A stretch of DNA of 64,000 nucleotides, taken from NCBI GenBank assembly GCA_964486055.1, contig CAZALE010000001.1:434001-498000 (forward strand), given 5' to 3'. Each line of letters opens with the position of its first letter. Positions within the stretch are counted from its first letter, which is position 1. This stretch comes from J014 sp964486055 (GTDB lineage: Bacteria > Acidobacteriota > Blastocatellia > Pyrinomonadales > Pyrinomonadaceae). The notes beneath the pieces were generated by a model. It made no database searches. It saw nothing but the letters and a program-made list of their open reading frames with translations, and had not been told where the DNA came from. A program made the translations under genes and the position numbers. Shown one piece after another: positions 33,158 through 40,935 of the stretch.

Positions 33158-34677
33158 TGCGTAAAAACGAGGTTTTGATCAAAATGCTAGAAGGTTCGAC
33201 AAAACCCTTTGAGATTGATTCTTTTTTAATCGTAAGAGACGGCAAGCTTTTTATAGGAGATTATCCAGCTAAGGATTTAGCCCACAGATTTGGCACGCCT
33301 CTTTTCATTTTCAGTGAGCAGCGAATAAAGGACAATATTGCTAGACTAAGAAAGATTCAAAACTCGGTTGATTCTGAAATCAAAATCTGCTATGCGGCAA
33401 AAGCAAACTCTCTTTTTGCAATTTTGCGTGCCATCAAAAATTCTAACTGTGATATAGAGGTAAATTCAGGTGGTGAGCTTTGGAAGGCACTAAAAGCTGG
33501 ATTTAGTGGCGATCAGATTATTTTTAATGGAACTAGCAAAGAGGAATGGGAGATCGAGTTAGCAATAAATCACGGAATTTATGCCATCCAGGTTGATTCA
33601 CTCTACGAGCTTTCTCTTATAGAAAAAGTAGCTGAGCGGCTAGGGAAGAAAGCCACTGTAAGTCTGAGGCTTGTACCGGAGATTAAAACCTCTACTCACT
33701 CTGGATTACAAACAGCCCTGCTAAATTCCAAATTTGGCATGACTTCCGAGGAGGCTCTTTGGGCTTTTCAACATTATGCTTCATCCGCTTACCTAGCTCT
33801 GAGTGGCATTCATGTTCATATAGGCTCTCAAAACCCTGACAAGCAGGCTTATACAGAGGCGATGATGTTCTTGTTCCAGCATGTGTTTAAAATACACGAG
33901 AGGTGTGGTCTTCAATTAGGGCATGTCAATTTAGGTGGCGGCTTTCCAGTGAATTATCTTCGGGATAAATCTCATGCAGAATATATGCTGGACTATGTGA
34001 GGAATATGTTCTCGGCTGATTTTGAACCCGCTGATGCAATAGCTCAGGCATGGGAATTCACAAAGGCCAGCTTTCCGCAATTTTCTCAACTCTCGAAAAA
34101 AATAACCCTGGTTTTTGAGCCTGGTAGAAGTATTATTGCTGATGCTGGGGTTTGTTTAACTACAATAAGAAATAAAAAATGCCGGCCTCTACAAAATTCA
34201 CAACGCGAGCAGCATTCCTCAAAGAGCTCATTAACTCCTGAGGCTTCGTACATGGCATTGAAAGCTCAAAATCCTTCAACTGAGGACGTATGGCTTTTGA
34301 CTGATGCTGGTTTCAACATATTGCTTTCGATGGAAACCTACAAGTGGTATTATCACATAATACATGCCGAGCGAGCTGATGATCCCCATTGCGTCGCTTA
34401 TAAACTTGCTGGACCTCTCTGTGATGGGGGTGACGTTTATTTTGACATAGAGCAAAAAGGAAGACTACCGGACTATCGGTTATTACCAGCCAATACTCAA
34501 CCAGGTGAAGTCCTAGCCATATTGAATTGTGGTGCTTATTCAATAGCACAGATGTTTCCTTACAATGGCCGTTTCCTTCCGGCTGTTTTACTCTTAGATG
34601 AGCTGGGGCAGATTCGCTTAATCAGGCATAGAGATTCATTTGAGAATTTGCTCCAAGGTGAAGTCATCGATGCCTAA
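33157..34677 (+). CDS. PLP-dependent fold-type III decarboxylase (diaminopimelate/ornithine decarboxylase family)
   Basis: The 506-residue protein has an alanine-racemase-like barrel with PLP Lys82 in CYAAKANSLFA, the glycine loop LNLGGGFPVNY-type segment (HVNLGGGFP), VFEPGRSIIADAG binding the phosphate, and the C-terminal sheet with CGAYSIAQMFPYNGR. In diaminopimelate decarboxylases the specificity motif is usually CESxD; here it reads GPLCDGGDVY (Cys422, Asp423, Asp426), closer to the CDxxD form of ornithine/lysine decarboxylases. A polar insertion of about 35 residues follows IADAGVCLTTIRNKK. Length exceeds the usual 400-430. It could be LysA or a decarboxylase of another basic or peptide-bound substrate. 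The start overlaps the GH3 stop by one base. Confidence 0.8.
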   Translation: MRKNEVLIKMLEGSTKPFEIDSFLIVRDGKLFIGDYPAKDLAHRFGTPLFIFSEQRIKDNIARLRKIQNSVDSEIKICYAAKANSLFAILRAIKNSNCDIEVNSGGELWKALKAGFSGDQIIFNGTSKEEWEIELAINHGIYAIQVDSLYELSLIEKVAERLGKKATVSLRLVPEIKTSTHSGLQTALLNSKFGMTSEEALWAFQHYASSAYLALSGIHVHIGSQNPDKQAYTEAMMFLFQHVFKIHERCGLQLGHVNLGGGFPVNYLRDKSHAEYMLDYVRNMFSADFEPADAIAQAWEFTKASFPQFSQLSKKITLVFEPGRSIIADAGVCLTTIRNKKCRPLQNSQREQHSSKSSLTPEASYMALKAQNPSTEDVWLLTDAGFNILLSMETYKWYYHIIHAERADDPHCVAYKLAGPLCDGGDVYFDIEQKGRLPDYRLLPANTQPGEVLAILNCGAYSIAQMFPYNGRFLPAVLLLDELGQIRLIRHRDSFENLLQGEVIDA

Positions 34678-34823
34678 TGATGAGTTTTGATATGTGTCGG
34701 TATTAGCTTGGTAATCGTGTTGTAGATGGAAAAGGGATGAGAATCGCTTTTCTAATAGTCATAGAATCGAAACTTAATGGCGAAGAACTGAATTTTAAGT
34801 TATAGTTGAAAGTTTCAAGCTCA

Positions 34824-36317
34824 TTAACCTTGTGTTTCTGATTTGACGATAATCTCTCGCAGCTTGTTTTGAGAATCCTCGGATAAAGCAAGATTATATT
34901 TTTCACAAAGCTGAGCGGAGCGGATGAGTGAAATTACCCGCAGGGTCTCATCTCTTATCTCAGCGGCGTTTTCTATGCTCTCTTGAAAAAGTTTTGAGGC
35001 GAGATCCTGTTGATTAAGCGCGATAAGGCGTTCTGCAATTGCTAAACAGGCTTCTGAGCGAGAGAATGGCTGAAATACTGAATCGGTTAACTCTGCAGCT
35101 TTTTGAAGATAGTTTGAAGCGCTATCATTTAGTCCGAGTGAGATCTTAGCGTCGGCGAGTTCTATCAGTGCAAACATTCGTACGTCATCTTCACTGATCA
35201 TCTTAATTACTTCTTCAGCTAGGCTATCCTTGCCTTGCGCGGCGAATGCTTTCGCTATATGGGTGAGTGCAAGTTGTAGCTCACCATCGTCCTCTATCGA
35301 TTCAGCTATCATTATGGCCTTCTCGAAATCTCCGATAGCTGCAAACTGAGTGGCTATGATTCTAAAGACTTGAAATCTTAGAGAGCTGGAGCGAATCTCT
35401 GAGTTAGTCTGAGATTTCAATATCTGAAAAGCCTCTGTAAGCGAATCTATAGCTTCACCTTGTTGATTTTTTTTCCAAAGTATATTGGCAAAGCTAGATA
35501 AAGTTGAGGCAATGATCGTTTTATCACTAATGAGATCCAGAGTTTCATCTGCTAGCTCAATATTACCGCTCTCTAGAAAAGATGTTGATATAGCTGATAG
35601 CAAACTTTCTTTTGCCACGTCATCGAGCTTTATGGTTTCTTGTCTAGCGCGATCCAGAGTTTTTATAGCCTTATCGAACACTTCTGCTCTGATGAGAGTG
35701 TTGCCAATCTCAATTAGTGTCTTTATTTCATCTATCTTGTAATCTATTTCTGAAGATGTTTGCAGAGCTTCATCTATCAAACTCGAAGCGTCCTCGATTT
35801 GACTTTGTTCGAGGAGGATAATCGCCATTTGTAGTTGAGTTGCGGCTTTTATAGTAGGAAGGTAGATTCTTTGCGTGATTTCTTTCGCATCAGATAGGGC
35901 GCCTTGTTGTGTAAGATACAAAGCAAGTTCTGAATAGATATTATCAGGATGTTCGAGAGAGTCAGCTATCTGAAGGGCTTTATCTACTTGTCCTAGAGAT
36001 ATTTTCCTCACAGCTATTTTCTCTAAAGCTTGCAGGTTTATGCTGTCATCCTCTATGGCTTCAGCAAGTTGTAGAGCATAATCATCATCGTTTATGGCGG
36101 CACATCTTTCAGCTATTTCCATTAACAACTGGTCCCTGGCGAAAGGATCTTTTAAAGTATCCGCCAGTGAAGCTGCAAAATCCACTTCATTTCTTTGTAG
36201 ATAAATCGGAACAAGTTGCTTAAATGCGTCAGCCTGTCCCTCAGTGCTTCTTATCCTGGTTGCAAGATGAGTGGCTGCTTGCAGAATATTTTGCTTTAAT
36301 TCATCAATCTTAAGCAT
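34824..36317 (-). CDS. Cytosolic alpha-helical (TPR-like) repeat protein
   Basis: The 497-residue protein lacks a signal peptide or membrane helix and consists almost entirely of helix-turn-helix repeats of about 34-37 residues. Examples are DKAIKTLDRARQETIKLDDVAKESLL and EKAIMIAESIEDDGELQLALTHIAKAFAAQGK. Many repeats contain the pattern A-x-x-I-A-x-x-F/L-A-x-x-G, as in TPR or Sel1-like solenoids. It presumably mediates protein-protein contacts; no partner is evident. It is convergent with the PLP decarboxylase. The start at 36317 has GGAGGCGG upstream on the minus strand. Confidence 0.75.
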   Translation of the reverse strand: MLKIDELKQNILQAATHLATRIRSTEGQADAFKQLVPIYLQRNEVDFAASLADTLKDPFARDQLLMEIAERCAAINDDDYALQLAEAIEDDSINLQALEKIAVRKISLGQVDKALQIADSLEHPDNIYSELALYLTQQGALSDAKEITQRIYLPTIKAATQLQMAIILLEQSQIEDASSLIDEALQTSSEIDYKIDEIKTLIEIGNTLIRAEVFDKAIKTLDRARQETIKLDDVAKESLLSAISTSFLESGNIELADETLDLISDKTIIASTLSSFANILWKKNQQGEAIDSLTEAFQILKSQTNSEIRSSSLRFQVFRIIATQFAAIGDFEKAIMIAESIEDDGELQLALTHIAKAFAAQGKDSLAEEVIKMISEDDVRMFALIELADAKISLGLNDSASNYLQKAAELTDSVFQPFSRSEACLAIAERLIALNQQDLASKLFQESIENAAEIRDETLRVISLIRSAQLCEKYNLALSEDSQNKLREIIVKSETQG

Positions 36318-36394
36318 TTTGCCGCCTCCAAAAGATTTTCATTTTTCGGATTTTAGCACGTGGTGAGAGGTCGAGAAAACTGTGAAAAGCAAGT

Positions 36395-36425
36395 AAAAAA
36401 GGAGACTCCCTTGCGGGGAGTCTCC
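36395..36425 (-). terminator. Terminator of the CHRD/FG-GAP protein gene
   Basis: GGAGACTCCC (36401-36410) pairs perfectly with GGGAGTCTCC (36416-36425). Read on the minus strand it is followed by a run of six T (36400-36395). Confidence 0.9.
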
Positions 36426-36457
36426 CTTTGAGGAGGGATTGAGGAGTTCAAGAGGTG

Positions 36458-38455
36458 TTAACGTAGAACGACAGGTGTATCACCTTGTGTTCCGAAGAAT
36501 TGAACATCTAGTGCGTTATCTGAGCTTCGCAATATGTACCAAGCTCCATCAGACGGTCGAAAGACGGCAATATCAGTGATCATATCGCCATCGAAGTCAG
36601 CCGGAACAGGGATATCTGCATTGATACCAAATTGCAATGCAGCAAAGGATGAATCGCTGCTTCTGAGCCAATACCAAGTTCCGTTGGAGGGGCGAAATAC
36701 GGCTATATCATCAGTTCCATCGCCATCAAAATCAGCGACCAATGGAACATCACCATTTACGCCAAATTGAATAGCGGCAAAGGATGAATCGCTACTTCTG
36801 AGCCAATACCATGTTCCATCGGAAGGACGAAAAACTGAGATATCACTTTTGCCATCGCCATCCAAATCAGCTGCTACTGGTATATCACCTGCTGTCCCGA
36901 ATTGATAAGCCACAAATTCACCTGAAAGGCTGTTTCTGATATACCAAGTGCCATTTGAAGGTCTAAACACGGCCAGATCGCTGCGGCCATCTCCATCAAA
37001 ATCTCCACGCACGGGCACATCTGTGCTTAGTCCCCATTGGAAATGGAGCTGGCTACCATCGGAGCTCAAGCGTATTTGCCAGATGCCGTCTCTATATACG
37101 GCAATATCAGTTTTGCCATCGCCGTCATAATCACCTGTAACCAAGCGATCCCCTGATCGACCAAAGTTAAACTGCGTAAAACCATTGGTGTCTTTTATGT
37201 ACCAAGTTCCATTAGACGGACGGAAAACAGCTATGTCTTGGTTGATCCCGCCATTGAACGCTGAAGGCCTCGTAAAGTTGCGAATCTGTCCTCTTATTTC
37301 ACCATTGGGGTTACCTGTGGTTTTCACAAGTACATACCAGAGACCAGTTCGCAATTGTTGAACTTGATCGGCTGTTACATCGAAAGTAGCAGAGACATGA
37401 CCCGTAGTGCCACTGACACCTGCGATATTAAATATCACAGGAGCATTTTGGCCTGAGATCGCGGGGCCATTTATGCTCGCTCCAGTGGCATCGCTGCTTA
37501 AATTGGCGAAGAATAAAGAAAGCTGTATTCTATTTTCTGATTGATTTAATGAGATGAAGACAGCACCTCTTGCTTGGGTTGTAACTGGTGGTACCACTTG
37601 AGAGCCGTCAAGCCTGCCAGCAAAAAATCTGACTGGACGTGGTGACGGCGTAGGCGATGGGGTTTGGGGACCGCGAAATGTTCCGGAGAGGATGACATCT
37701 GATCCGTTTCTTATCTGAATATTGCTACCCTCGGTAATGTTAGGAACGGTATTACCATTTGCTGTGTCCAACGTTAAGCTGCCATCTCTGGTTTGTCTTA
37801 GAGTTATTTGTCCCACAGAGTTTCCGGCAACAAAAACCGTAAGATTAGTGTTTGCTGGTAGATTTATTTGCTGAACGAATACCTTTAAGATCCTTCTTCC
37901 ATTGCTAAATGACAAATATTGCCCCATTCCACGAGGTACTACCCCACCAATCGGATCTCCACTCAGTGGAGCGAATAATGCATTTGAAGGTGTTGGGAAA
38001 GGAGAAACAGACGGAGATGGTGTAGGCGGAGCCGGAGCTGTAAAATTCCCTGAAAGGATCACAGTCGAGCCGCTCTTAATGCTTATTGTATTGCCAGTGC
38101 TTACCGTGGGAGTAGAATTCCCTTGGAGGAATAAGTGCCCATTTTTCATCGGACTTAAAGTAATCTGTCCGATATTAACGTTACCAAGAAAAACTGTCAG
38201 CTGCGTACCAGCGGGCAAGTTAACATTTGAAATATCTACGGAGAGACTACGGTTTCCCTGAGCATCAGAAAAATATCTAGCTGAACCTCTCGGTGTAGCA
38301 CTGCCGATAGGGGCACCACTAAGATTGGCAATAAGAAATGTGCCTGTTGAGTTCTCTTCAGCTTTACTCTTATTTTCAAGGAGAATGAAGCTAGTTAAAC
38401 AAAACAGGCTCAGGATCATCAGAACAACTTTGGAAAAGGCGGCTTTGTTAATCAT
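36458..38455 (-). CDS. Secreted protein with CHRD-type domains and FG-GAP/VCBS-type repeats
   Basis: The 665-residue protein has a signal peptide (VVLMILSLFCLTSFILL) and two tandem modules of about 100 residues. The first begins ANLSGAPIGSATPRGSARYF and the second APLSGDPIGGVVPRGMGQYL. Their beta-strands resemble CHRD units and are joined by Pro/Ser linkers. A clear CHRD domain follows (FAGRLDGSQVVPPVTTQARGA ... GEIRGQIRNF). Residues about 395-665 are six repeats of the GDYDGDGKTDIAVYR type, with WYWLRSSDSSFAA occurring twice almost identically. The DNA of neighbouring repeats is also very similar, a sign of recent repeat expansion. GAGGAGAT precedes the ATG. A good -35/-10 promoter and a strong terminator mark it as a single-gene unit. 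Confidence 0.85.
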   Translation of the reverse strand: MINKAAFSKVVLMILSLFCLTSFILLENKSKAEENSTGTFLIANLSGAPIGSATPRGSARYFSDAQGNRSLSVDISNVNLPAGTQLTVFLGNVNIGQITLSPMKNGHLFLQGNSTPTVSTGNTISIKSGSTVILSGNFTAPAPPTPSPSVSPFPTPSNALFAPLSGDPIGGVVPRGMGQYLSFSNGRRILKVFVQQINLPANTNLTVFVAGNSVGQITLRQTRDGSLTLDTANGNTVPNITEGSNIQIRNGSDVILSGTFRGPQTPSPTPSPRPVRFFAGRLDGSQVVPPVTTQARGAVFISLNQSENRIQLSLFFANLSSDATGASINGPAISGQNAPVIFNIAGVSGTTGHVSATFDVTADQVQQLRTGLWYVLVKTTGNPNGEIRGQIRNFTRPSAFNGGINQDIAVFRPSNGTWYIKDTNGFTQFNFGRSGDRLVTGDYDGDGKTDIAVYRDGIWQIRLSSDGSQLHFQWGLSTDVPVRGDFDGDGRSDLAVFRPSNGTWYIRNSLSGEFVAYQFGTAGDIPVAADLDGDGKSDISVFRPSDGTWYWLRSSDSSFAAIQFGVNGDVPLVADFDGDGTDDIAVFRPSNGTWYWLRSSDSSFAALQFGINADIPVPADFDGDMITDIAVFRPSDGAWYILRSSDNALDVQFFGTQGDTPVVLR

Positions 38456-38494
38456 ATTTTTATCTCCTCGAATAGATTTAGTTTCTTCAAGGCA

Positions 38495-38522
38495 ATTATA
38501 TACCCTCGAAACTGTAAGTCAA
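38495..38522 (-). promoter_or_regulatory. Sigma-70-type promoter of the CHRD/FG-GAP gene
   Basis: On the minus strand TTGACT (38522-38517) and TATAAT (38500-38495) are separated by 16 bp, about 40 bases before the ATG at 38455. Both boxes are near consensus. Confidence 0.68.
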
Positions 38523-38887
38523 TGTAAAAACAAGATTTTTTAGAGAAAGCTTAAGTCGAATATTATGATGAGTCTAACGGCTGAAAGGTCCAAAAATTTA
38601 ATTGGGATATTTAAAACTGAATTCCGCGTTAAGAGATTAGCTGGCTGCCAGATAGATATAAGGTCGCTCAGTAGATCAAGAGTGCTTGTAGATATAATAT
38701 CAGTTTATCGAGATTTTCGAGCGATCTGAATTTTTGATTTTAATATTCCAATTTTAAGTGAGGCTGGTAAATTGAATAGCCTCATGTCAGTGGTTGATTA
38801 GTCTGGGCAAGATGAGTTGTGAGTCGAACTCAAAATTTAGGCTTATCGATAGCTCATGTGGTCTTGTTGGGTTCTGTTTCTCACCGA
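38523..38887. other. Intergenic stretch with one inverted repeat
   Basis: No coding frame is supported. The inverted repeat TGAGGCT (38759-38765) / AGCCTCA (38778-38784) lies about 100 bp downstream of the dioxygenase gene on the minus strand. It may be a weak terminator, but no proper T-run follows. Confidence 0.45.
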
Positions 38888-39409
38888 TTATGCTATTACG
38901 GGAGGAGGCTCCATGATCGTACCACATTTTTTGCAGGTTCTTAAATCTAGGCTTCCATAGAATCTTTTAAACACTTCTTGAAATTGTTTTGTTATATCTG
39001 TCAATTCAAAGTACTCCTCATAAAGTTTTTCGTTACATTTTTCGCAAAACCACAACAAGCCATCTTTTTCACCAGGGCGTCTTTTTCTTTCGATTACCAG
39101 TCCAATTGTATTGGGTCCTCTGACGGGATTGTGAGGTACTCTGGGCGGTAACAAAAATACCTCACCTTCCTTTACATGAACATCTACAGGTTTACCATTC
39201 TCCTGAATTTTAACTACAATGTCGCCCTCGATTTGATAAAAGAACTCCTCGCCCTCATCGTAATGATAATCCTTTCTAGAGTTAGGACCTCCAACTACCA
39301 TTATTATGAAATCTTCATCGTCGTATAGACATTTGTTGCCGACTGGCGGCTTCAAAAAATTTCGATTTTCGTCTATCCATTTTTGCAGATTGAATGGTCT
39401 TTTTATCAT
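38888..39409 (-). CDS. 3-hydroxyanthranilate 3,4-dioxygenase
   Basis: The 173-residue cupin opens the ring of 3-hydroxyanthranilate, giving the precursor of quinolinate in the kynurenine route to NAD, or feeding 2-aminomuconate catabolism. The iron ligands are visible in KDYHYDEGEEFFYQIEGD (His and Glu) and PPRVPHNPVRG (His). The C-terminal rubredoxin-like CxxC pairs (CEKC and CKKC), typical of bacterial and fungal forms, are present. No other kynurenine gene is in the window. It is divergent from trpC with a 115-bp space that contains two inverted repeats. Confidence 0.92.
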   Translation of the reverse strand: MIKRPFNLQKWIDENRNFLKPPVGNKCLYDDEDFIIMVVGGPNSRKDYHYDEGEEFFYQIEGDIVVKIQENGKPVDVHVKEGEVFLLPPRVPHNPVRGPNTIGLVIERKRRPGEKDGLLWFCEKCNEKLYEEYFELTDITKQFQEVFKRFYGSLDLRTCKKCGTIMEPPPVIA

Positions 39410-39457
39410 AGCTCGTTATACTTTCTTATCACTGAGATTTCTGAAATGATATTAATA

Positions 39458-39514
39458 TTGCTTGTGAGTTTTATCAAGCAAGCCTGACTTTGCTTTCCTC
39501 ACGATTTTTCGTGA
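39458..39514. promoter_or_regulatory. Two inverted repeats in the divergent dioxygenase-trpC promoter region
   Basis: TTGCTTG (39458-39464) and CAAGCAA (39475-39481) are separated by 10 bp. TCACGA (39499-39504) and TCGTGA (39509-39514) are separated by four T. The second ends 10 bases before the trpC ATG. Either could be an operator or a start-proximal hairpin. No Trp-rich leader peptide is present, so classical attenuation is not supported. Confidence 0.4.
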
Positions 39515-39524
39515 AAATTTGATT

Positions 39525-40307
39525 ATGATGACTTCCAGTTTTCTGGATCAGATTTTGGAGCTTAAACGAGTCAGGGTGGCGCAGGCTAAAGCTTCATGTC
39601 CGGATTGGAGAGTGCGACTTAAAAGTGATCGAAACCCTTACTCTTTGCAAAAGGCGCTATCTAAAGATGGTATCAATATAATAGCTGAGATTAAACGAGC
39701 TTCGCCGTCTAAAGGAATTATAAATGCTGATATTGACATTTGTAATACAGCTAGATCTTATAAGGAGAATGGAGCATGCGCTATTTCAATCCTGACAGAG
39801 GAGGACAAATTCAAGGGTTGTTTAGAAGATTTGAAAGAAGTGAGAAAGGTTGTGGATTTGCCAATTCTCAGGAAGGACTTCATATTTGACGAATTTCAAA
39901 TTTTTGAATCGAAATATGCTGGTGCAGATGCGATTCTGTTAATAGTGGCAATGCTGGACAGATCTCAGCTGAATCATCTCTTCGGGGTGGCTCAAGAGCT
40001 CGGGTTAGATGCAGTGGTGGAAGTCCACACTCTAGACGAGTTAGAGACTGCGATCGAGGTTGGAGCAAAAATTATAGGAGTTAATAATCGAAATCTGAAA
40101 ACTTTCGAAGTCTCACTTGAGGTATCAAAGAATCTAATAAAATTTGCGCCGCCGGATGTTATCATGATTTCTGAAAGTGGAATATCCGATAAAACACAAA
40201 TAGATGAGCTGAGATCTATGGGATTCTCCGGATTTTTAATTGGAGAATCATTGATGCGAAGTGATGACATCGCTGGAAAACTTAAAAGCTTATATGCCGA
40301 AGGTTAA
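39525..40307 (+). CDS. trpC: Indole-3-glycerol phosphate synthase
   Basis: The enzyme converts CdRP to indole-3-glycerol phosphate in tryptophan synthesis. It is a TIM barrel of 260 residues from ATG 39525; ATG 39528 is equally possible, and no Shine-Dalgarno is visible. Conserved blocks are IIAEIKRASPSKGII with the catalytic Lys, AISILTEEDKFKG, LRKDFIFDEFQIFES, AKIIGVNNRNLKTFEV and ISESGISDKTQ. The gene overlaps trpF by 14 bp. A hairpin TCACGA/TCGTGA sits just upstream. Confidence 0.95.
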   Translation: MMTSSFLDQILELKRVRVAQAKASCPDWRVRLKSDRNPYSLQKALSKDGINIIAEIKRASPSKGIINADIDICNTARSYKENGACAISILTEEDKFKGCLEDLKEVRKVVDLPILRKDFIFDEFQIFESKYAGADAILLIVAMLDRSQLNHLFGVAQELGLDAVVEVHTLDELETAIEVGAKIIGVNNRNLKTFEVSLEVSKNLIKFAPPDVIMISESGISDKTQIDELRSMGFSGFLIGESLMRSDDIAGKLKSLYAEG

Positions 40308-40935
40308 AATTTGTGGGATAACCAATCGAGAGGATGCAATTTTTTGCGTGGAGCACGGAGCCGATGCTTTAGGGTTTAATTTTTTCCTTGGTAGTCCGCG
40401 TTACATTTTGCCGATGCAAGTAAAGGAAATAATAGCTGAGCTACCTGCATCAGTGCTTAAGGTTGGAGTATTTGTAAATGAATCTATCAGCCAAATCTTG
40501 CAGATCTCTGAAATGTGTAAGCTTGATGCCATTCAGCTTCACGGCGACGAAGATTTGGGTTTTGTAAGTTCCTTGAGGGAAAAAACCTCATTGCAAATAA
40601 TAAAAGTTTTTAGAATCAACCAGAATGAGATTCCGGAGGAAATTAGAGACTTTAATTTCGATGCGATTTTACTGGATTCTTACAGTGATGTGGCTTTTGG
40701 TGGAACAGGTAAGATTTTCAATTGGAATGTAGCAAGAAAGATAAGGGAACTTTGCTCGACTTTATATTTAGCAGGAGGATTGACTGCAGAAAACGTTAGA
40801 TCTGCCATTAGGGAGGTCGATCCTTTCGCAGTCGATGTCTGCAGTGGAGTGGAAAGGGAAAAAGGGAAGAAGGACTTTGTAAAAGTGCAAGAGTTTATAA
40901 GAAACGCAAAAGGAGTTTTTGCGAATGAATTTTGA
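40294..40935 (+). CDS. trpF: Phosphoribosylanthranilate isomerase
   Basis: It isomerises PRA to CdRP, the step before TrpC. The 213-residue barrel starts MPKVKICGITNREDA with the catalytic Cys in KICGIT. Then come ALGFNFFLGSPRYI, AIQLHGDEDL, ILLDSYSDVAFGGTGKIFNW with the catalytic Asp, LAGGLTAENV and DVCSGVEREKGKKD. The start at ATG 40294 lies inside trpC and gives the family N-terminus; an earlier in-frame start would add 11 foreign residues. The 11-bp overlap with trpB suggests tight translational coupling. Confidence 0.94.
   Translation: MPKVKICGITNREDAIFCVEHGADALGFNFFLGSPRYILPMQVKEIIAELPASVLKVGVFVNESISQILQISEMCKLDAIQLHGDEDLGFVSSLREKTSLQIIKVFRINQNEIPEEIRDFNFDAILLDSYSDVAFGGTGKIFNWNVARKIRELCSTLYLAGGLTAENVRSAIREVDPFAVDVCSGVEREKGKKDFVKVQEFIRNAKGVFANEF

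Noticed and set aside
36465..37250. Tandem DNA repeats as a CRISPR array
   Set aside because: Units of about 135 bp encode in-frame FG-GAP repeats without unique spacers.
37902..38261. Plus-strand open frame opposite the CHRD protein
   Set aside because: It arises from the Pro/Ser/Gly-rich linker and repeat DNA on the other strand; no independent coding evidence.
39410..39524. Tryptophan attenuator or T-box before trpC
   Set aside because: No TGG-rich leader peptide, no T-box sequence and no terminator with T-run in the 115 bp; only inverted repeats.
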